Assembly (NCBI RefSeq): GCF_900143545.1
Contig: NZ_FREV01000004.1
Location: forward strand, 186,001 to 250,000
DNA: 64,000 nt
Source: Loktanella sp. Alg231-35
GTDB taxonomy: Bacteria > Pseudomonadota > Alphaproteobacteria > Rhodobacterales > Rhodobacteraceae
Direction of reading: 5' to 3'
Shown here: in pieces, positions 9,274-18,440 of the stretch
How positions within the stretch are numbered: position 1 is the first letter of the stretch
How the letters are laid out: every line of letters starts with the position of its first letter
Notes under the pieces: model-generated
What the model was told of the DNA's origin: nothing
Databases searched by the model: none
Seen by the model: the letters and a program-made list of their open reading frames with translations, nothing else
Position numbers and translations under genes: made by a program

Positions 9274-10410
9274 TTGCACAGCGCCATTCACACCCTCGCG
9301 TCCTATCGCGCCGATCCTGATATATTTGGGGAACGGGGGATTGCGCGCGGCGTCACGGTGAAAGACCCCACGTTTTGGGATCAATATGACAATGACACGC
9401 TGATCTATGATGCGATCTGGTGTGCAGAGCGGCGCGAGATCACGGTGCTCTTTCCCAAGCTCATCGGATTTGAAAAAGCAATACGTACGGCGACCTGGAT
9501 GATTGACGGCAACGTGGTCAAGCCACGCCGCCTGCGACGTTTCCGCGTATATGATGTGCTTTCCTTGCCGTGTGACGTGTTCAAAGGCACGTTCACCCTC
9601 ACCCTAGGCGATCATCAAATAGCACTTCCTGTCAGTCAGGCCGACCACAACCGTTTTGCCGGGCGTCGGGTGATTTATACGCAGGTCAAGGACGACTCAT
9701 TGGACTGGGTGCGTGACTGGGCCGCAGCGCATCAGCGCAATCACGGGGCCGATGCGGTGTTGATGAGCAACAACAACAGCACCGAGTTTAGCAGCGAAGA
9801 GTTGCGCGCAACACTTGCCTCTGTCGATGGAATCGTGGTTGCCGACGTGCTTGATGTGCCGCTGCGCTATGGTCCGCACCAAAGCACTGCCGACAGTGTT
9901 GGCACAACCAAGTTCCAACAGCGTACCCTTCTTAACCTCGTTAAGACCCGGTGGTTCGCCAAGGCCTATGGCGTCTTGATGAGTGACGTTGATGAATTGG
10001 TCGTTTCGCACGGCAGCGAAAGTATCTTTGACGCGACCCAACGCTCGTGGCTGAAATACATCAGATTCGGCGGCGAATGGCGCTACCAAATGGGTGACAC
10101 CGAAACCATACGACATGCCCATCACATATTCCGCAGGCCAAAGGGCAACGACTGCATCAGTAAATATTGCATCGTCCCCGACAGCGTTCTAGGGCGCAGG
10201 TCGTGGTCGGTTCACGCCATAGAAAGTGTGAATCGCCGCATCTTTCCAGCGTCGCAGAAATTTCATCACTTTCATTGCTACGGCATTTCCACATCATGGA
10301 AAAAGAAACGCAGCGGGCTTGTGCGTGAAAACATGATCCGCGATGAGAAGACCGCAAAGTTCATGGAACAGACCTTTGCCAAGCAAATGAATGAGCCCGG
10401 CAAACCATAG
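9274..10410 (+). CDS. Putative glycosyltransferase, Glyco_tranf_2_4/GT92-like
   Basis: A protein of about 378 residues reading from a TTG codon at 9274. I see a DxD-type acidic motif in YGVLMSDVDELVVSH and a region VKDDSLDWVRDWAAAHQRNHGADAVLM that resembles the start of GT2_4/GT92-like glycosyltransferases acting without a classical GT2 opening. It is 33 bases after the GT25 gene on the same strand, so a role in the same glycan is likely. The start codon is uncertain: no strong ribosome-binding site, and a GTG farther in is possible. Family assignment is tentative. Confidence 0.55.
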   Translation: MHSAIHTLASYRADPDIFGERGIARGVTVKDPTFWDQYDNDTLIYDAIWCAERREITVLFPKLIGFEKAIRTATWMIDGNVVKPRRLRRFRVYDVLSLPCDVFKGTFTLTLGDHQIALPVSQADHNRFAGRRVIYTQVKDDSLDWVRDWAAAHQRNHGADAVLMSNNNSTEFSSEELRATLASVDGIVVADVLDVPLRYGPHQSTADSVGTTKFQQRTLLNLVKTRWFAKAYGVLMSDVDELVVSHGSESIFDATQRSWLKYIRFGGEWRYQMGDTETIRHAHHIFRRPKGNDCISKYCIVPDSVLGRRSWSVHAIESVNRRIFPASQKFHHFHCYGISTSWKKKRSGLVRENMIRDEKTAKFMEQTFAKQMNEPGKP

Positions 10411-10470
10411 TCAGGGGTCTCGCAAAGTTCTCGTCTTGCGCCGATCTAAATGAGAACATAACATGAACAA

Positions 10471-10824
10471 ATGTCACGTCTCGCCCTCTCAGAAAAGCTC
10501 GCCATCCTTAGCGATGCCGCCCGCTATGATGCCTCTTGCGCGTCAAGCGGGACGCAGCGCCGTGACAGTCGTGATGGCAAGGGGCTAGGGTCAACCGAAG
10601 GATCGGGCATCAGCCTGCTCAAGATCCTAATGACGAATTTCTACCTTAATAACTGCGCCTATTGCATCAACCGGGTATCGTCGAATGTTCAGCACGCGCA
10701 GTTCCCCGTGGACGTCAACGGGGCTAGCAAAGCGGTGCTTTTACGGGTGCCGATCGCGTTGACCGACAGCGCAAACCTGCGCGCACGCTTTGCCCCTCCT
10801 CCAGAACAATTGTGCCTTTTGTGA
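10471..10824 (+). pseudogene. Internally deleted radical SAM protein of the DNA-repair-linked family (rSAM linked to UDG/DUF4130)
   Basis: A 117-codon open frame that matches, in order, short pieces of a normally ~410-residue radical SAM protein. The family N-terminus MSRLALSEKLAILSDAARYD is followed by GLGSTEGSG, then jumps over about ten residues (the CHxYxPDGRC part) to SLLKILMTNF. The iron-sulfur motif CxxxCxxC has its first Cys changed to Tyr (FYLNNCAYC). After residue ~83 it jumps to the C-terminal FPVDVNGASKAVLLRVP helix-hairpin-helix piece and then to the terminal ANLRARFAPPPEQLCLL. Three deletions therefore all left the frame open. It cannot bind a [4Fe-4S] cluster normally. The stop overlaps the next gene's start as TGATG. 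The family comparison is from memory. Confidence 0.8.
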
Positions 10825-11663
10825 TGTACACAGTGCCCCTGCCCCGGATCGGCACAGATGAGGCTTGGCGTGATGCGGCCAAGCGTTTGGTCGGCGCTGG
10901 CGTGTCGCCAGCGGATGTGCTGTGGAATTTTGACGCTGAGACGGAAGAACTGTTTGCCCCCGCCACTCCACTGCCGCCACTGACCCGGCGGATCAAGGCC
11001 CCGCAAAGTTTTGTGAGCCTCGCCAATACTGTCGCCTGGCACAAAGACCCGCAACGCTTTGCCCGGCTTTATGCGCTGCTTTGGCGGTTGCGGCATGAAA
11101 CCGGATTGATGCAGGACCGCGCCGATCCAGAACTGTCCAAGTTGCGTCAGATGGAAAAAGGCGTGCATCGCTGCAAACACAAGATGAAGGCCTTTGTGCG
11201 CTTTCGCGATCTGCGTCAGGGCGGAGCGCGGCGCAGTTTTGCCGCATGGTTTGAGCCGATACATCACAGCGTCGAACCTGCCGCCCCGTTCTTTGCCCGG
11301 CGGTTTGCCGATATGGATTGGATGATCGCAACCCCGGATGTCACCGCGCAATTCGTCGATGGGCACCTTTCGTTTCACCCCGGCCAACCAAAGCCCGATT
11401 TACCGAAGGACGCAGCAGAGGCACTTTGGGGGACGTATTTCTGCAATATTTTCAACCCGGCCCGGCTCAAGGTCAGCGCGATGACTTCTGAAATGCCCAA
11501 GAAATACTGGAAGAACCTGCCGGAGGCCCAGCATATGCACGACCTGATCGCTGGCGCCGAGGACAAAGGTCGCAAGATGCAAGAGGCCGCGCCGACCCTC
11601 TCGCCAGAGCGGGTGGACAAGATCAAACGGCAGCTGCGCAGTGATGCGCCAACGACAGATTAG
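10824..11663 (+). CDS. DUF4130-family putative DNA metabolism protein (TIGR03915-like)
   Basis: An apparently intact 279-residue protein. The opening YTVPLPRIGTDEAWRDAAKRL and the blocks RLYALLWRLRHETGLM, GVHRCKHKMKAFVRFRD, FADMDWMIATPDVTAQFVDG match the family that usually sits next to a radical SAM partner and that is fused to a UdgX-type uracil-DNA-binding domain in some bacteria. A role in DNA repair or uracil handling is inferred from those associations. The ATG at 10824 overlaps the previous stop (TGATG), so I prefer it to the upstream start at 10812. Its normal partner is a broken remnant here. It overlaps the lipoprotein gene by four bases. Confidence 0.8.
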   Translation: MYTVPLPRIGTDEAWRDAAKRLVGAGVSPADVLWNFDAETEELFAPATPLPPLTRRIKAPQSFVSLANTVAWHKDPQRFARLYALLWRLRHETGLMQDRADPELSKLRQMEKGVHRCKHKMKAFVRFRDLRQGGARRSFAAWFEPIHHSVEPAAPFFARRFADMDWMIATPDVTAQFVDGHLSFHPGQPKPDLPKDAAEALWGTYFCNIFNPARLKVSAMTSEMPKKYWKNLPEAQHMHDLIAGAEDKGRKMQEAAPTLSPERVDKIKRQLRSDAPTTD

Positions 11664-12034
11664 CCGAATGGATTAACCTGTCGGCTGTCCCGGCTACCCA
11701 ACAATGCACAGCGATACTCTGCCTCGACATTACGCGAGATGCGGGCGATTTCGGCGTTCACCTCTGCCTTGGCACCAAGACCAGAGGCAAACCCGCCACC
11801 GCTTTCGCGAGCAAAACGGTTTTGCGCCTCAAGGATCGCACCATCAACGTAGCGATGCGCGCTAGCGGCGTTCGCTGTCGATTGGCATGCATAGCGGCGT
11901 GCCGTAACACCGTCAGCGCTCATCACTTCGACGTTGGTTCGGCCCGGATAGGATTGGGAAGACAGCGTCGGGCCAGAACAGGCCGCAAGCCCGGCCATCA
12001 TGATCAAAGCCCCTGAAAGACGTAAACAGTTCAT
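11660..12034 (-). CDS. Small lipoprotein of unknown function
   Basis: A 124-residue predicted lipoprotein. The signal peptide MNCLRLSGALIMMAGLAAC ends in a lipobox (LAAC, Cys at residue 19) followed by SGPTLSSQSYPGRTNVEV. The mature part contains RRYACQSTANAA and a terminal EAEYRCALLG, so two Cys residues could form a disulfide in the periplasm. AGGAGAG lies just upstream of the start at 12034. The longer frame to 12142 has no signal peptide at its start and is not favoured. No known domain recognised. Confidence 0.75.
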   Translation of the reverse strand: MNCLRLSGALIMMAGLAACSGPTLSSQSYPGRTNVEVMSADGVTARRYACQSTANAASAHRYVDGAILEAQNRFARESGGGFASGLGAKAEVNAEIARISRNVEAEYRCALLGSRDSRQVNPFG

Positions 12035-12110
12035 TGCAAACTCTCCTTTTCTGGCAGTCATGGCAACGCTGACCACCCATTCGGGCAAGAGTATGGCAAA
12101 GGTGCGGGAG

Positions 12111-12428
12111 CTAGTTTTGGATCTGACGCAACCAGCGGGCAAATTCCGCTTCCGGCACTGTGTCCTCGGCGAGACCTTCCATCATGGTCACAACTTCCCC
12201 ATCAGGCGCGTGAAAATCTACGCCGTTCAAGTAGAGAAAAACAAAAGCCGTCTGGAATGCCGTACGCTTATTGCCGTCCATGAATGCATGCGCCTTGGCG
12301 ATGCCAAAAGCATAACCCGCCGCCAGGTCAAAAAGATCAGGTTCGCCATATGCCCAAAGGTTGAGAGGCCACGCGCACCCCATTTCCAGCAATGCACCAT
12401 CGCGCGTTCCGGGCGTCCAACGGGGCAA
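12111..12428 (-). pseudogene. Doc/Fic-type toxin remnant, N-terminus lost
   Basis: An open frame that keeps the core and C-terminus of a death-on-curing (Doc) toxin: PLNLWAYGEPDLFDLAAGYAFGIAKAHAF, then the Fic-type motif as HAFMDGNKRTAF, and the C-terminal helices. The family motif is HPFxDGNKRT, so the Pro is Ala here. The first ~30 residues of a normal ~125-residue Doc, including the GLRDEGLLESAL segment, are missing; the frame instead begins in DNA shared with the truncated antitoxin. A single deletion across the antitoxin-toxin junction explains this. Doc kinases phosphorylate EF-Tu; this copy is unlikely to be a working toxin. Confidence 0.75.
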
Positions 12429-12492
12429 GCACCTCTCTTGACAGGGTCAAGACAGCGGAATTGCCAACTTTACGGATTTTGGTCTGAAACAT
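12337..12492 (-). pseudogene. AbrB/MazE-type antitoxin remnant
   Basis: A 51-codon frame whose first ~22 residues (MFQTKIRKVGNSAVLTLSRE) match the DNA-binding beta-hairpin of AbrB/MazE-type antitoxins that pair with Doc. The rest is out-of-frame toxin sequence, so the toxin-neutralising tail is gone. AGGAG is well placed before the ATG at 12492, so the promoter-proximal part survives. Together with the Doc remnant it is a collapsed toxin-antitoxin module. Confidence 0.75.
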
Positions 12493-12552
12493 TGCGGGGG
12501 CTCCTAAGCCACCCTGCATATGCGAACGTGTACCCCGTGCATCAATATCTGC

Positions 12553-13650
12553 TTAGGTGTTGAACAAGAAGTGCATCACGTCGCCGTCTTTGACGATGTA
12601 AGCCTTACCCTCGGCCCGCATCTTGCCGGCTTCTTTGGCCGGTTGTTCGCCGCCCAATGTCACAAAATCATCATAGGCGATGGTTTCGGCGCGGATGAAC
12701 CCGCGCTCAAAATCGCCGTGAATCACACCAGCGGCTTGGGGCGCAGATGTGCCCGCCTTGATAGTCCACGCGCGCGCCTCTTTCGGGCCAACGGTAAAGT
12801 AGGTTTGCAAATGCAGCAGCTCATAACCCGCGCGTATCAACCGGTCGAGGCCTGCTTCTTCCAAGCCCATCTCGCCCAGAAACATCTCAGCCTCATCAGC
12901 TTCCAACTGGCTGATTTCTTCTTCAATCCGGGCCGAGATCACAACATGGGAATTGCCCTGCGCTGCGGCCATCTCGGCCACGCGGGTGGATTGGCTGTTG
13001 CCGGTGCCAGCGCTGTCTTCTTCAACGTTGCAGACGTAAAGCACAGGTTTGGTGGTCAGCAATTGCAGCATTTTCCACGCCTTGGCGTCTTCGGCATCCA
13101 CCGCGACCACGCGGGCCGGTTTGCCGTCTTCCAAGGCGGCCTGCGCCATCTCAAGCAGGCGGGCTTGCTGCACCGCCTCTTTGTCACCACCGCGCACCTT
13201 GCGGGTCAGGTTCTGCATCCGCTTTTCGATGGATTCCAGATCAGAGAGCATCAGTTCCGTTTCAATCACATCGGCATCCGCGACCGGATCAACACGGCCA
13301 TCCACATGGGTGATGTCATCATCTTCAAAGCAACGCAGCACATGGGCGATGGCATCACATTCGCGGATGTTGGCAAGGAACTGGTTGCCAAGGCCCTCGC
13401 CCTGGCTCGCGCCTTTCACCAACCCGGCGATGTCCACAAAGGTCATGCGCGTTGGAATGATCTGCTTAGAGCTGGCAATCTCGGCCAGTTTGTCCAATCG
13501 CGCATCAGGCACGGCGACGTCGCCGACGTTGGGCTCAATCGTGCAGAACGGGAAATTCGCAGCCTGCGCGGCAGCGGTTTTCGTCAACGCGTTGAACAGG
13601 GTCGATTTGCCGACATTTGGCAAACCCACAATACCCATTTTGAAACCCAT
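12553..13650 (-). CDS. ychF: Redox-regulated ATPase YchF (Obg-like)
   Basis: A 365-residue member of the OLA1/YchF branch of the Obg-like P-loop proteins, which prefers ATP to GTP and associates with ribosomes. The Walker A loop is GLPNVGKSTLFN (residues 9-20); FPFCTIEPNVGDVAVPD and FVDIAGLVKGASQGEGLG (switch II) follow, then the coiled-coil insertion with ESIEKRMQNL and a TGS domain ending in GDVMHFLFNT. Length and motifs are normal. It diverges from trpA across a 122-base gap. Confidence 0.96.
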   Translation of the reverse strand: MGFKMGIVGLPNVGKSTLFNALTKTAAAQAANFPFCTIEPNVGDVAVPDARLDKLAEIASSKQIIPTRMTFVDIAGLVKGASQGEGLGNQFLANIRECDAIAHVLRCFEDDDITHVDGRVDPVADADVIETELMLSDLESIEKRMQNLTRKVRGGDKEAVQQARLLEMAQAALEDGKPARVVAVDAEDAKAWKMLQLLTTKPVLYVCNVEEDSAGTGNSQSTRVAEMAAAQGNSHVVISARIEEEISQLEADEAEMFLGEMGLEEAGLDRLIRAGYELLHLQTYFTVGPKEARAWTIKAGTSAPQAAGVIHGDFERGFIRAETIAYDDFVTLGGEQPAKEAGKMRAEGKAYIVKDGDVMHFLFNT

Positions 13651-13772
13651 GGCGGCTCTCCTTTGATGCTTGCCGCGCTTCTAGGCGGCGTGGGGGCCGG
13701 GCGCAAGCGGCGCAAGCCCCATTGATTTTCCCCCGCACATCAAGCAAACCACACTAAGTTTGCAGACCGGGG

Positions 13773-14570
13773 ATGATGATGAGCAGAATCGACGCCAAAT
13801 TTGCGCAATTGCGTGCCGACGGAAAGAAGGCATTTGTGGCCTATGTCATGGCCGGGGACACCAACTATGACACCGGGCTTGAGATCGTCAAAGGTCTGCC
13901 CGGCGCTGGTGTCGATATCATCGAGCTTGGCATGCCTTTCACCGATCCGATGGCCGATGGTCCCACCATTCAATTGGCCGGGCAGCGTGCGCTGGACGCG
14001 GGGCAGGATCTGGAAAAGACCCTGGAGTACGCCCGCGAGCTGCGCAAAGACGACGATGTGACCCCGATTGTCATGATGGGCTACTATAACCCGATCTATT
14101 CGCGTGGTGTTGATGCGTTTCTGGCCGACGCCAAGGCCGCAGGCATTGACGGGTTGATCATTGTCGATCTGCCACCCGAGGAAGATGATGAACTTTGCAT
14201 TCCGGCCCAAAAGATGGGCATCAACTTTATTCGGCTAGCGACACCCACCACGGACGACGCACGTCTGCCGACCGTCCTGCAAAACACCTCTGGCTTTGTC
14301 TATTACGTATCTGTCACCGGGATTACCGGCGCGGCCGAGGCGCAGGCAAATGATGTTGCACCAGAGGTCGCCCGGATCAAATCCCAGACTGACCTGCCCG
14401 TGATCGTAGGTTTTGGTATCAAGACACCTGACGCCGCCGAGGCCATAGCAAAAATCGCTGACGGCGCTGTTGTGGGTTCTGCCATCGTGGAAAAGATCGG
14501 CGCAGGTGAGAGCGTCCCCGATGTGCTGGCCTTCGTGAAGTCACTGGCAGATGGCACCCACCGCGGCTGA
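13773..14570 (+). CDS. trpA: Tryptophan synthase alpha subunit
   Basis: A 265-residue TIM-barrel enzyme that cleaves indole-3-glycerol phosphate and channels indole to TrpB. The signature [19 protein letters not shown] holds the catalytic Glu and Asp; the phosphate-binding loop VGFGIKTPD follows. Three consecutive ATG/ATG/ATG codons open the frame, so the exact first Met is uncertain by two residues. The beta-subunit and TrpF genes lie about 8 kb away on the other strand, so the tryptophan genes are dispersed here. Confidence 0.96.
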   Translation: MMMSRIDAKFAQLRADGKKAFVAYVMAGDTNYDTGLEIVKGLPGAGVDIIELGMPFTDPMADGPTIQLAGQRALDAGQDLEKTLEYARELRKDDDVTPIVMMGYYNPIYSRGVDAFLADAKAAGIDGLIIVDLPPEEDDELCIPAQKMGINFIRLATPTTDDARLPTVLQNTSGFVYYVSVTGITGAAEAQANDVAPEVARIKSQTDLPVIVGFGIKTPDAAEAIAKIADGAVVGSAIVEKIGAGESVPDVLAFVKSLADGTHRG

Positions 14571-14630
14571 TGGTCTTGCGCTGAAACTCTCAAACTGGTA
14601 AGAATAAATTACCAATTTTGAGGATTGCCA

Positions 14631-15794
14631 ATGCCGGTCATCACGACAATCGCTGATCTCAAGCGTCTGCATAAGCGCCGGACGCCCAAGATGTTCTATG
14701 ACTACGCTGAAAGCGGCAGTTGGACCGAGCAGACATTTCGCGAAAATACCTCTGACTTTGATCTGATCCGTCTGCGCCAGCGGATCGCCGTGGATATGAC
14801 AAACCGCACAACGGCCTCTCAGATGATTGGGCAGGATGTGGCGATGCCTGTTGCGCTGGCCCCGGTTGGGCTGACAGGCATGCAATGTGCCGATGGTGAA
14901 ATCAAAGCAGCAAGGGCCGCCGAAAAGTTTGGCGTGCCATTTACCCTGTCCACAATGTCGATCTGTTCCATCGAAGATGTCGCCGAAAACACCGAAAAAC
15001 CGTTCTGGTTTCAGGTCTACACCTTGAAGGATGATGACTTCATGCAGCGGTTGTTTGACCGTGCCCGCGATGCGGGGTGTTCAGCGATGATAATCACGCT
15101 GGATTTGCAGATCATGGGGCAACGACACAAAGACCTTAAGAACGGGCTGTCTGCGCCGCCAAAATTCACGCTTGCCAGCATGGCCAATCTAGCCACCAAA
15201 GTGCCTTGGGGTCTTGAGATGCTGCAAACCAAACGGCGCTTCTTTGGCAACATTGTGGGCCATGCCAAGGGCGTGTCTGATCCCTCTTCGCTGGCCTCAT
15301 GGACGGCAGAGGCCTTTGACTCAGCACTTGACTGGGCCCGTGTTGCGCAACTGATGAAGATGTGGGGCGGTCCGGTGATCCTCAAGGGAATTCTGGATGC
15401 CGATGATGCACGCAAGGCAGCAGAGCTGGGCGCAGATGCGATCATCGTATCCAACCACGGCGGCCGACAGTTGGACGGGGCTTTGTCCTCTATCCGTGCT
15501 CTGCCCGAGATCATTGATGCGGTGGGCGACAAGGTTGAGGTCCACCTTGATAGCGGCATTCGCTCTGGTCAGGACGTGCTCAAAGCGCTCGCGATGGGGG
15601 CCAAGGGCACCTATATCGGGCGCGCTTTCGTCAACGGGCTTGGCGCGATGGGCGAGAAAGGCGTGACCACAGCGCTTGAGGTGATCCACAAAGAACTGGA
15701 CACCACAATGGCCCTGTGTGGGCGCCGTGATGTGACGACATTGGACAAAGATGTGCTGCTTGTGCCCAAAGATTTCGCCGGACGGTGGGCTTAA
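14631..15794 (+). CDS. FMN-dependent alpha-hydroxy-acid dehydrogenase, LldD-like
   Basis: A 387-residue member of the FMN-dependent L-lactate dehydrogenase/glycolate oxidase family, which oxidises 2-hydroxy acids to keto acids. Seen: MPVALAPVGLTGMQ, the FMN/substrate segment FWFQVYTLKD, the active-site IVSNHGGRQLDG with catalytic His near residue 276, and the FMN phosphate site HLDSGIRSGQDVLKALAMGA. GAGGA six bases upstream supports ATG 14631 over the TTG at 14625. Lactate is the likely substrate, but glycolate or mandelate cannot be excluded. Confidence 0.9.
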   Translation: MPVITTIADLKRLHKRRTPKMFYDYAESGSWTEQTFRENTSDFDLIRLRQRIAVDMTNRTTASQMIGQDVAMPVALAPVGLTGMQCADGEIKAARAAEKFGVPFTLSTMSICSIEDVAENTEKPFWFQVYTLKDDDFMQRLFDRARDAGCSAMIITLDLQIMGQRHKDLKNGLSAPPKFTLASMANLATKVPWGLEMLQTKRRFFGNIVGHAKGVSDPSSLASWTAEAFDSALDWARVAQLMKMWGGPVILKGILDADDARKAAELGADAIIVSNHGGRQLDGALSSIRALPEIIDAVGDKVEVHLDSGIRSGQDVLKALAMGAKGTYIGRAFVNGLGAMGEKGVTTALEVIHKELDTTMALCGRRDVTTLDKDVLLVPKDFAGRWA

Positions 15795-16028
15795 CCTCAC
15801 CCCTACGGTTGCATTGAGCAAGAAATCGCCACATGCCTAATTCACTGCATTTCCTCACTTTCACGCGGCTCTAAGGTTACAAATACGCGAAAAATGCCCT
15901 GAATTTGCGATATATACGCATGTAATCATTGACCATTCCGCTGGCACAGATAAAGGTGCAATCGGATTTGGTGCGTTGCTGTCTGCTGCGCGTCCTGCCA
16001 CGCAAAAGAAGTTTAAGGAGTATCACCT

Positions 16029-16241
16029 ATGCGCATCACCACAACAGTCGCCGCTGCTGCATCCATCGCAGTTCTGTCCACATCCGCTTTCGCTGGCGGC
16101 ATGGCACCAGAAGTTATGGAACCACCAGTTGTCATGGAAGAGCCAATGGCAGAGCCTACATCCTCTGTAAGCCCAACATACATCGTTCTGGGTGTTCTGG
16201 CTGCTCTTCTGATTGCTGCAGCAGTCAACGAATCTGACTAA
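16029..16241 (+). CDS. Small exported single-helix membrane protein
   Basis: A 70-residue protein that I do not recognise. It has an N-terminal signal peptide (MRITTTVAAAASIAVLSTSAFA, cleavage before GG), a short Pro/Glu/Met-rich linker (APEVMEPPVVMEEPMAEP) and a C-terminal hydrophobic helix (TYIVLGVLAALLIAAAV) ending in NESD. AAGGAG lies eight bases before the ATG and a strong terminator follows, so it forms its own transcription unit. The 234 bases upstream, between lldD and this gene, are AT-richer than average and presumably hold its promoter, but no clear -35/-10 pair was assigned. Confidence 0.75.
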   Translation: MRITTTVAAAASIAVLSTSAFAGGMAPEVMEPPVVMEEPMAEPTSSVSPTYIVLGVLAALLIAAAVNESD

Positions 16242-16316
16242 GAGTTACAGATCTTTGCGGCGCAATACGCGGTGCAGCGATCAAAGAACATTCACGTGAA
16301 CGCGTGACCGTTTGAA

Positions 16317-16355
16317 AACAGGGCAGCACCATTGCGGTGTCTGCCCTGTTTTTTT
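16317..16355 (+). terminator. Intrinsic terminator
   Basis: AACAGGGCAG pairs with CTGCCCTGTT, with an inner CACC/GGTG stem, followed by a run of T. It ends the small exported-protein transcript and can also face the converging MFS gene. Confidence 0.88.
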
Positions 16356-16365
16356 ACCGGGTGCC

Positions 16366-17523
16366 TTAGCTGCCTTGCCGGGTCGTCACGCGCGGCAAAC
16401 GTCGCACTGCAAGTGCCAAAGGCACCGCAACTGACAACAGCACGGCCACCCCCAGAAATGCGATCCGCAGCCCGAAGGCCTCGGAAATCAACCCCATCAT
16501 CACGGGTGCAAAGAAAAATCCCGAAAAGCCAATCACCGCTGTTCGGCTGATCGCCTCGGTCCGCAGATGCGGTGCAACCAGCTTGCCCACCAGCGCCAAT
16601 CCCATCGGTCCGATCACCGACACGCCTAGCCCAAGAATACCAAAGCCCAGGTAGGCCACCATCGGCGTCGGCGCGAAGGCCGCAATCACAGCCCCCGATG
16701 CCGAGATAAACGCCGCACCAATCACAACCGGGATCTCGCGCAATCGTTCGGCCACTACTTGCCCCGAGAACCGACCAATCGCCATGGTGATCCCCAACAT
16801 TGCCGGGCCAAAAGCCCCCTCAGCCGCCCCACCGCCCAATGTGCGTTCGACATGCAGGGCAGACCATGCCTCGACCGTGGCCTCGGACATAAAGGCCACC
16901 AGCACGATTGCGCCGCAAAGCGCGATGGGCCAAAGAGGGTAGCCGCCATCGTACCCGTCCTCGGCTTCGACTACGGTGAAATCCATGCGGATGAACAGCG
17001 TCAGGGTCAACACAACCACACCTACTCCGGCAAAGACTAGAATTGGGGGCAGCCCTACTTCGCGGGCTGCACCGACGATCAGCGCGCCAACCGCATAGGC
17101 CACGGAAAACATCGCATGGTTTGCATTCATCAACGGGCGGTCGTGTTTCGCTTCAAGCTCGCTCACCCGTGCATTCATCACCACATCGAGCAGACCTGAT
17201 GCCAACCCAACAAGCCCCATAGCCATGGCAAAGAACACAGGCACAGTCATCGCGCCGGGCAGCAGCCAAGCAATCGCAAGAAACACTGCCCCAACCTGCA
17301 TCCCCCGCGCACCCAATATCCTGTCGGCATGCGGGGCCAACCACATGGCTGACACCAGCCCGGTGGCCGATCCCAACAGCAGCGTGCCAAAAAGCGCGTC
17401 TGAAGCGCCAAGCTGATCCTTGAACACAGGCACATAGGCCGCAAAGCACCCCCAGAACAGGCCAATGATCACAAAGGCTGTGGCAGGGCGGCGGGACAGA
17501 TAAAGGGCGCTGAGAATAGACAT
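16366..17523 (-). CDS. MFS transporter
   Basis: A 385-residue major facilitator protein with about twelve hydrophobic helices, for example [38 protein letters not shown] and [20 protein letters not shown]. The substrate is unknown; the pattern resembles the fucose-permease/YbjJ-like branch, which is a weak call. The start at 17523 ([13 protein letters not shown]) is better than the one at 17559, which would add a polar extension before helix 1. It diverges from rplY and shares the upstream terminator region with the small exported protein. Confidence 0.8.
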   Translation of the reverse strand: MSILSALYLSRRPATAFVIIGLFWGCFAAYVPVFKDQLGASDALFGTLLLGSATGLVSAMWLAPHADRILGARGMQVGAVFLAIAWLLPGAMTVPVFFAMAMGLVGLASGLLDVVMNARVSELEAKHDRPLMNANHAMFSVAYAVGALIVGAAREVGLPPILVFAGVGVVVLTLTLFIRMDFTVVEAEDGYDGGYPLWPIALCGAIVLVAFMSEATVEAWSALHVERTLGGGAAEGAFGPAMLGITMAIGRFSGQVVAERLREIPVVIGAAFISASGAVIAAFAPTPMVAYLGFGILGLGVSVIGPMGLALVGKLVAPHLRTEAISRTAVIGFSGFFFAPVMMGLISEAFGLRIAFLGVAVLLSVAVPLALAVRRLPRVTTRQGS

Positions 17524-17679
17524 GACGCTATGGGTGGAATGCAAATCTTTCCAAAGCAAGTTCCAAAGCGGTCTTGTCCGATAAAACCTCTTTTCAAACT
17601 GTCACAATGGCCCTATACGGCGGGCTTCATCGGGCTCGGACACCCTTGGAGGCGGGCCCCTACATTAAGGAATATTACT

Positions 17680-18342
17680 ATGGCTGGAAAGATCCCAGAT
17701 CTTAACGCCAAGGTACGCGCGGGGACAGGCAAGGGGGCCGCCCGCCAAGCTCGCCGTGAAGGCGACGTACCTGGCATTGTTTATGGTGGCGGCGCAGACC
17801 CGCAATCCATCAACATCCCATTCAACTACCTTCTGACAAAACTGCGCAAGGGTGGCTTTATGTCCACGCTGCACAACCTCAAGATTGAGGGTCAGGAAGA
17901 CGTGCGCGTTATCTGCCGTGGCGTTCAGCGCGACGTGGTCAAGGACCTGCCAACTCACATCGACCTGATGCGCCTGAAGCGTACAAGCCGTGTGAACATC
18001 TTTATCCCGGTTGAGTTCCTGAATGCGGACACTTGCCCCGGCGTGAAAAAAGGTGGCGTTCTGACTGTTGTACGCAACGAAGTCGAATTGAACGTTCTGG
18101 CTGGCGACATCCCAGATAACATCGAGATTGATCTGGCCGCAGTCGAAATCGGCGACACCATTTCCATCAGCGACGTCTCACTGCCCGAAGGTGCGACACC
18201 TGCGATCACCGACCGTGACTTTGTCATTGCCAACGTGCAGGCACCACGTGCCTTGCTGGCCGATGATGAGGAAGAGGGCGAAGAAGTCGCGGCTGACGAA
18301 GTGCCAACAACTGGCGACGAAGACGCTGCCGAAGAAGAATAA
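17680..18342 (+). CDS. rplY: Large ribosomal subunit protein bL25, CTC form
   Basis: A 220-residue long (CTC-type) L25 that binds 5S rRNA. The RNA-binding N-domain includes [21 protein letters not shown]; the C-terminal beta domain contains the FIPVEFLN and [10 protein letters not shown] segments, and the protein ends in an acidic Asp/Glu tail common in alphaproteobacterial forms. AAGGA precedes the ATG at 17680; the upstream in-frame start at 17530 has no ribosomal-protein similarity. A terminator hairpin follows. pth is 0.7 kb downstream, a frequent neighbour. Confidence 0.95.
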   Translation: MAGKIPDLNAKVRAGTGKGAARQARREGDVPGIVYGGGADPQSINIPFNYLLTKLRKGGFMSTLHNLKIEGQEDVRVICRGVQRDVVKDLPTHIDLMRLKRTSRVNIFIPVEFLNADTCPGVKKGGVLTVVRNEVELNVLAGDIPDNIEIDLAAVEIGDTISISDVSLPEGATPAITDRDFVIANVQAPRALLADDEEEGEEVAADEVPTTGDEDAAEEE

Positions 18343-18362
18343 TCAACACCTATGTGTTGATG

Positions 18363-18390
18363 AAAGGGCATCCCGATGGGGTGCCCTTTT
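18363..18390 (+). terminator. Intrinsic terminator after rplY
   Basis: AAAGGGCATCCC pairs with GGGGTGCCCTTT and runs into TTTTG. A second small hairpin (TCAACAC..GTGTTGA, 18344-18361) lies between the stop codon and this stem. Confidence 0.85.
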
Positions 18391-18440
18391 GTTTTGCGGA
18401 ATGACTTAGACCATTCTTTTGCGGGCTGGTACGCTGAACC

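Noticed and set aside
12520..13725. 401-codon open frame on the plus strand
   Set aside because: It is antisense to ychF, which is complete and conserved.
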